From assembly GCA_961205875.1 (NCBI GenBank), contig OY540822.1, forward strand, positions 8,496,501-8,560,500: a stretch of DNA of 64,000 nt, read 5' to 3'. The position numbers and the translations under genes are program-made. The DNA is from Sialis fuliginosa (taxonomy: Eukaryota > Arthropoda > Insecta > Megaloptera > Sialidae). The first letter of the stretch is position 1. Every line of letters starts with the position of its first letter. Below are positions 63,495-64,000 of the stretch, piece after piece. Under the pieces are notes generated by a model that did not search any database, was not told where the DNA came from, and saw nothing but the letters and a program-made list of their open reading frames with translations.

Positions 63495-64000
63495 CCGTGG
63501 AAACTTCAAAACTTGTATAATATCTTATAGTTATTTTAATGTATTTAATATTGTAAACGATGAAAATAAATAGTGCTAAACGCTAAAAACTAAATTTATA
63601 TATCCCCTGAAATATTAAGATTTACCCCCAGTATTATCAAGTTTAACTAAATGTCCCTTTAACTAACTATCATATTATTAACAGAACCAAGCATAATACA
63701 TTTAATCTAATGGATTTTTAATGTTCTACGCTATGTTTTTACAACGCATATTATGTACATTTTTCATTGAGAGCCTTAATATTGATCTAAATCACGTTTG
63801 TAATATACAAAATTTAGGTTAAAGGAGCATTTAGCGCTAAAGGAGCTTTAAATTGGTTGATAATACCGGGCATTAGTATTCTAGTAATTTAGCCAAGCTC
63901 CGACAGGTCCGGTAGTAAATTCCACATCCATCACTCCAAAAATCCCAAGTGATGTCTATATTAATTAGGTAGTCAGAAAATACTAATAGAAATAAACAAA

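Larger units (their letters stand above)
60943..64000. other. Right-end region, no gene recognised
   Basis: Contains a GC-rich patch at about 61440-61520 (gcacccccgcgcacgg), a repeat at 61860-62035 shared in inverse with about 30170-31030, the elements at 62577 and 63302, and AT-rich DNA. Probably intron of the gene whose last exon is 60778-60942. Confidence 0.5.

Overview
This is an AT-rich nuclear window from an insect. The evidence is spliceosomal genes with short GT..AG introns, a Big brain (bib) aquaporin, a nuclear copy of mitochondrial cytochrome b readable only with the invertebrate mitochondrial code, a short interstitial TTAGG (arthropod telomere type) run, and a very dense load of small inverted-repeat DNA transposons. 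TTAGG argues against Diptera; I cannot place the order. Exon models were built by hand from splice sites and reading phase. The four completely modelled recognised genes each add up to a whole number of codons with no internal stop.

Layout. (1) 516-12947, + strand: the 3' 27 exons (2,057 codons plus stop) of a giant coiled-coil protein, MTCL/SOGA-like, entering from the left edge. An alternative exon at 3712 carries an array of TQT-type motifs. (2) 14054-29913, - strand: complete bib in four exons, convergent with gene 1, with one 11-kb intron full of mobile elements. (3) 29914-34728: repeat-rich intergenic DNA. (4) 34729-35270, +: a two-exon BORC subunit gene (BORCS8). (5) 35759-41148, -: HSPA14-type divergent Hsp70, convergent with BORCS8 and with practically overlapping 3' ends. 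(6) 44394-46148, +: a small two-exon gene I do not recognise. (7) 47107-48612: an element with about 300-bp terminal inverted repeats enclosing a decayed multi-exon gene. (8) 48982-54573, -: a complete 17-exon Bloom-type RecQ helicase of 1,145 codons with an unusual FG/TQT-rich N-terminal half and a missing RQC winged helix. (9) 54931-57540: a tandem array of 430-bp units just upstream of the helicase, each with a minus-strand splice donor, apparently duplicated 5'-leader DNA. (10) 60778-60942, -: the last exon of an unidentified gene whose remainder lies to the right. The other intergenic and intronic DNA is mostly MITEs (hAT-like, TTAA-type, mariner, foldback types), several nested.

The genes are unrelated housekeeping and developmental genes, not a cluster with a shared pathway. 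The observations most worth checking are the remodelled helicase, its duplicated 5' leader array, the TQT-motif exon, and the long-inverted-repeat element with a captured gene.
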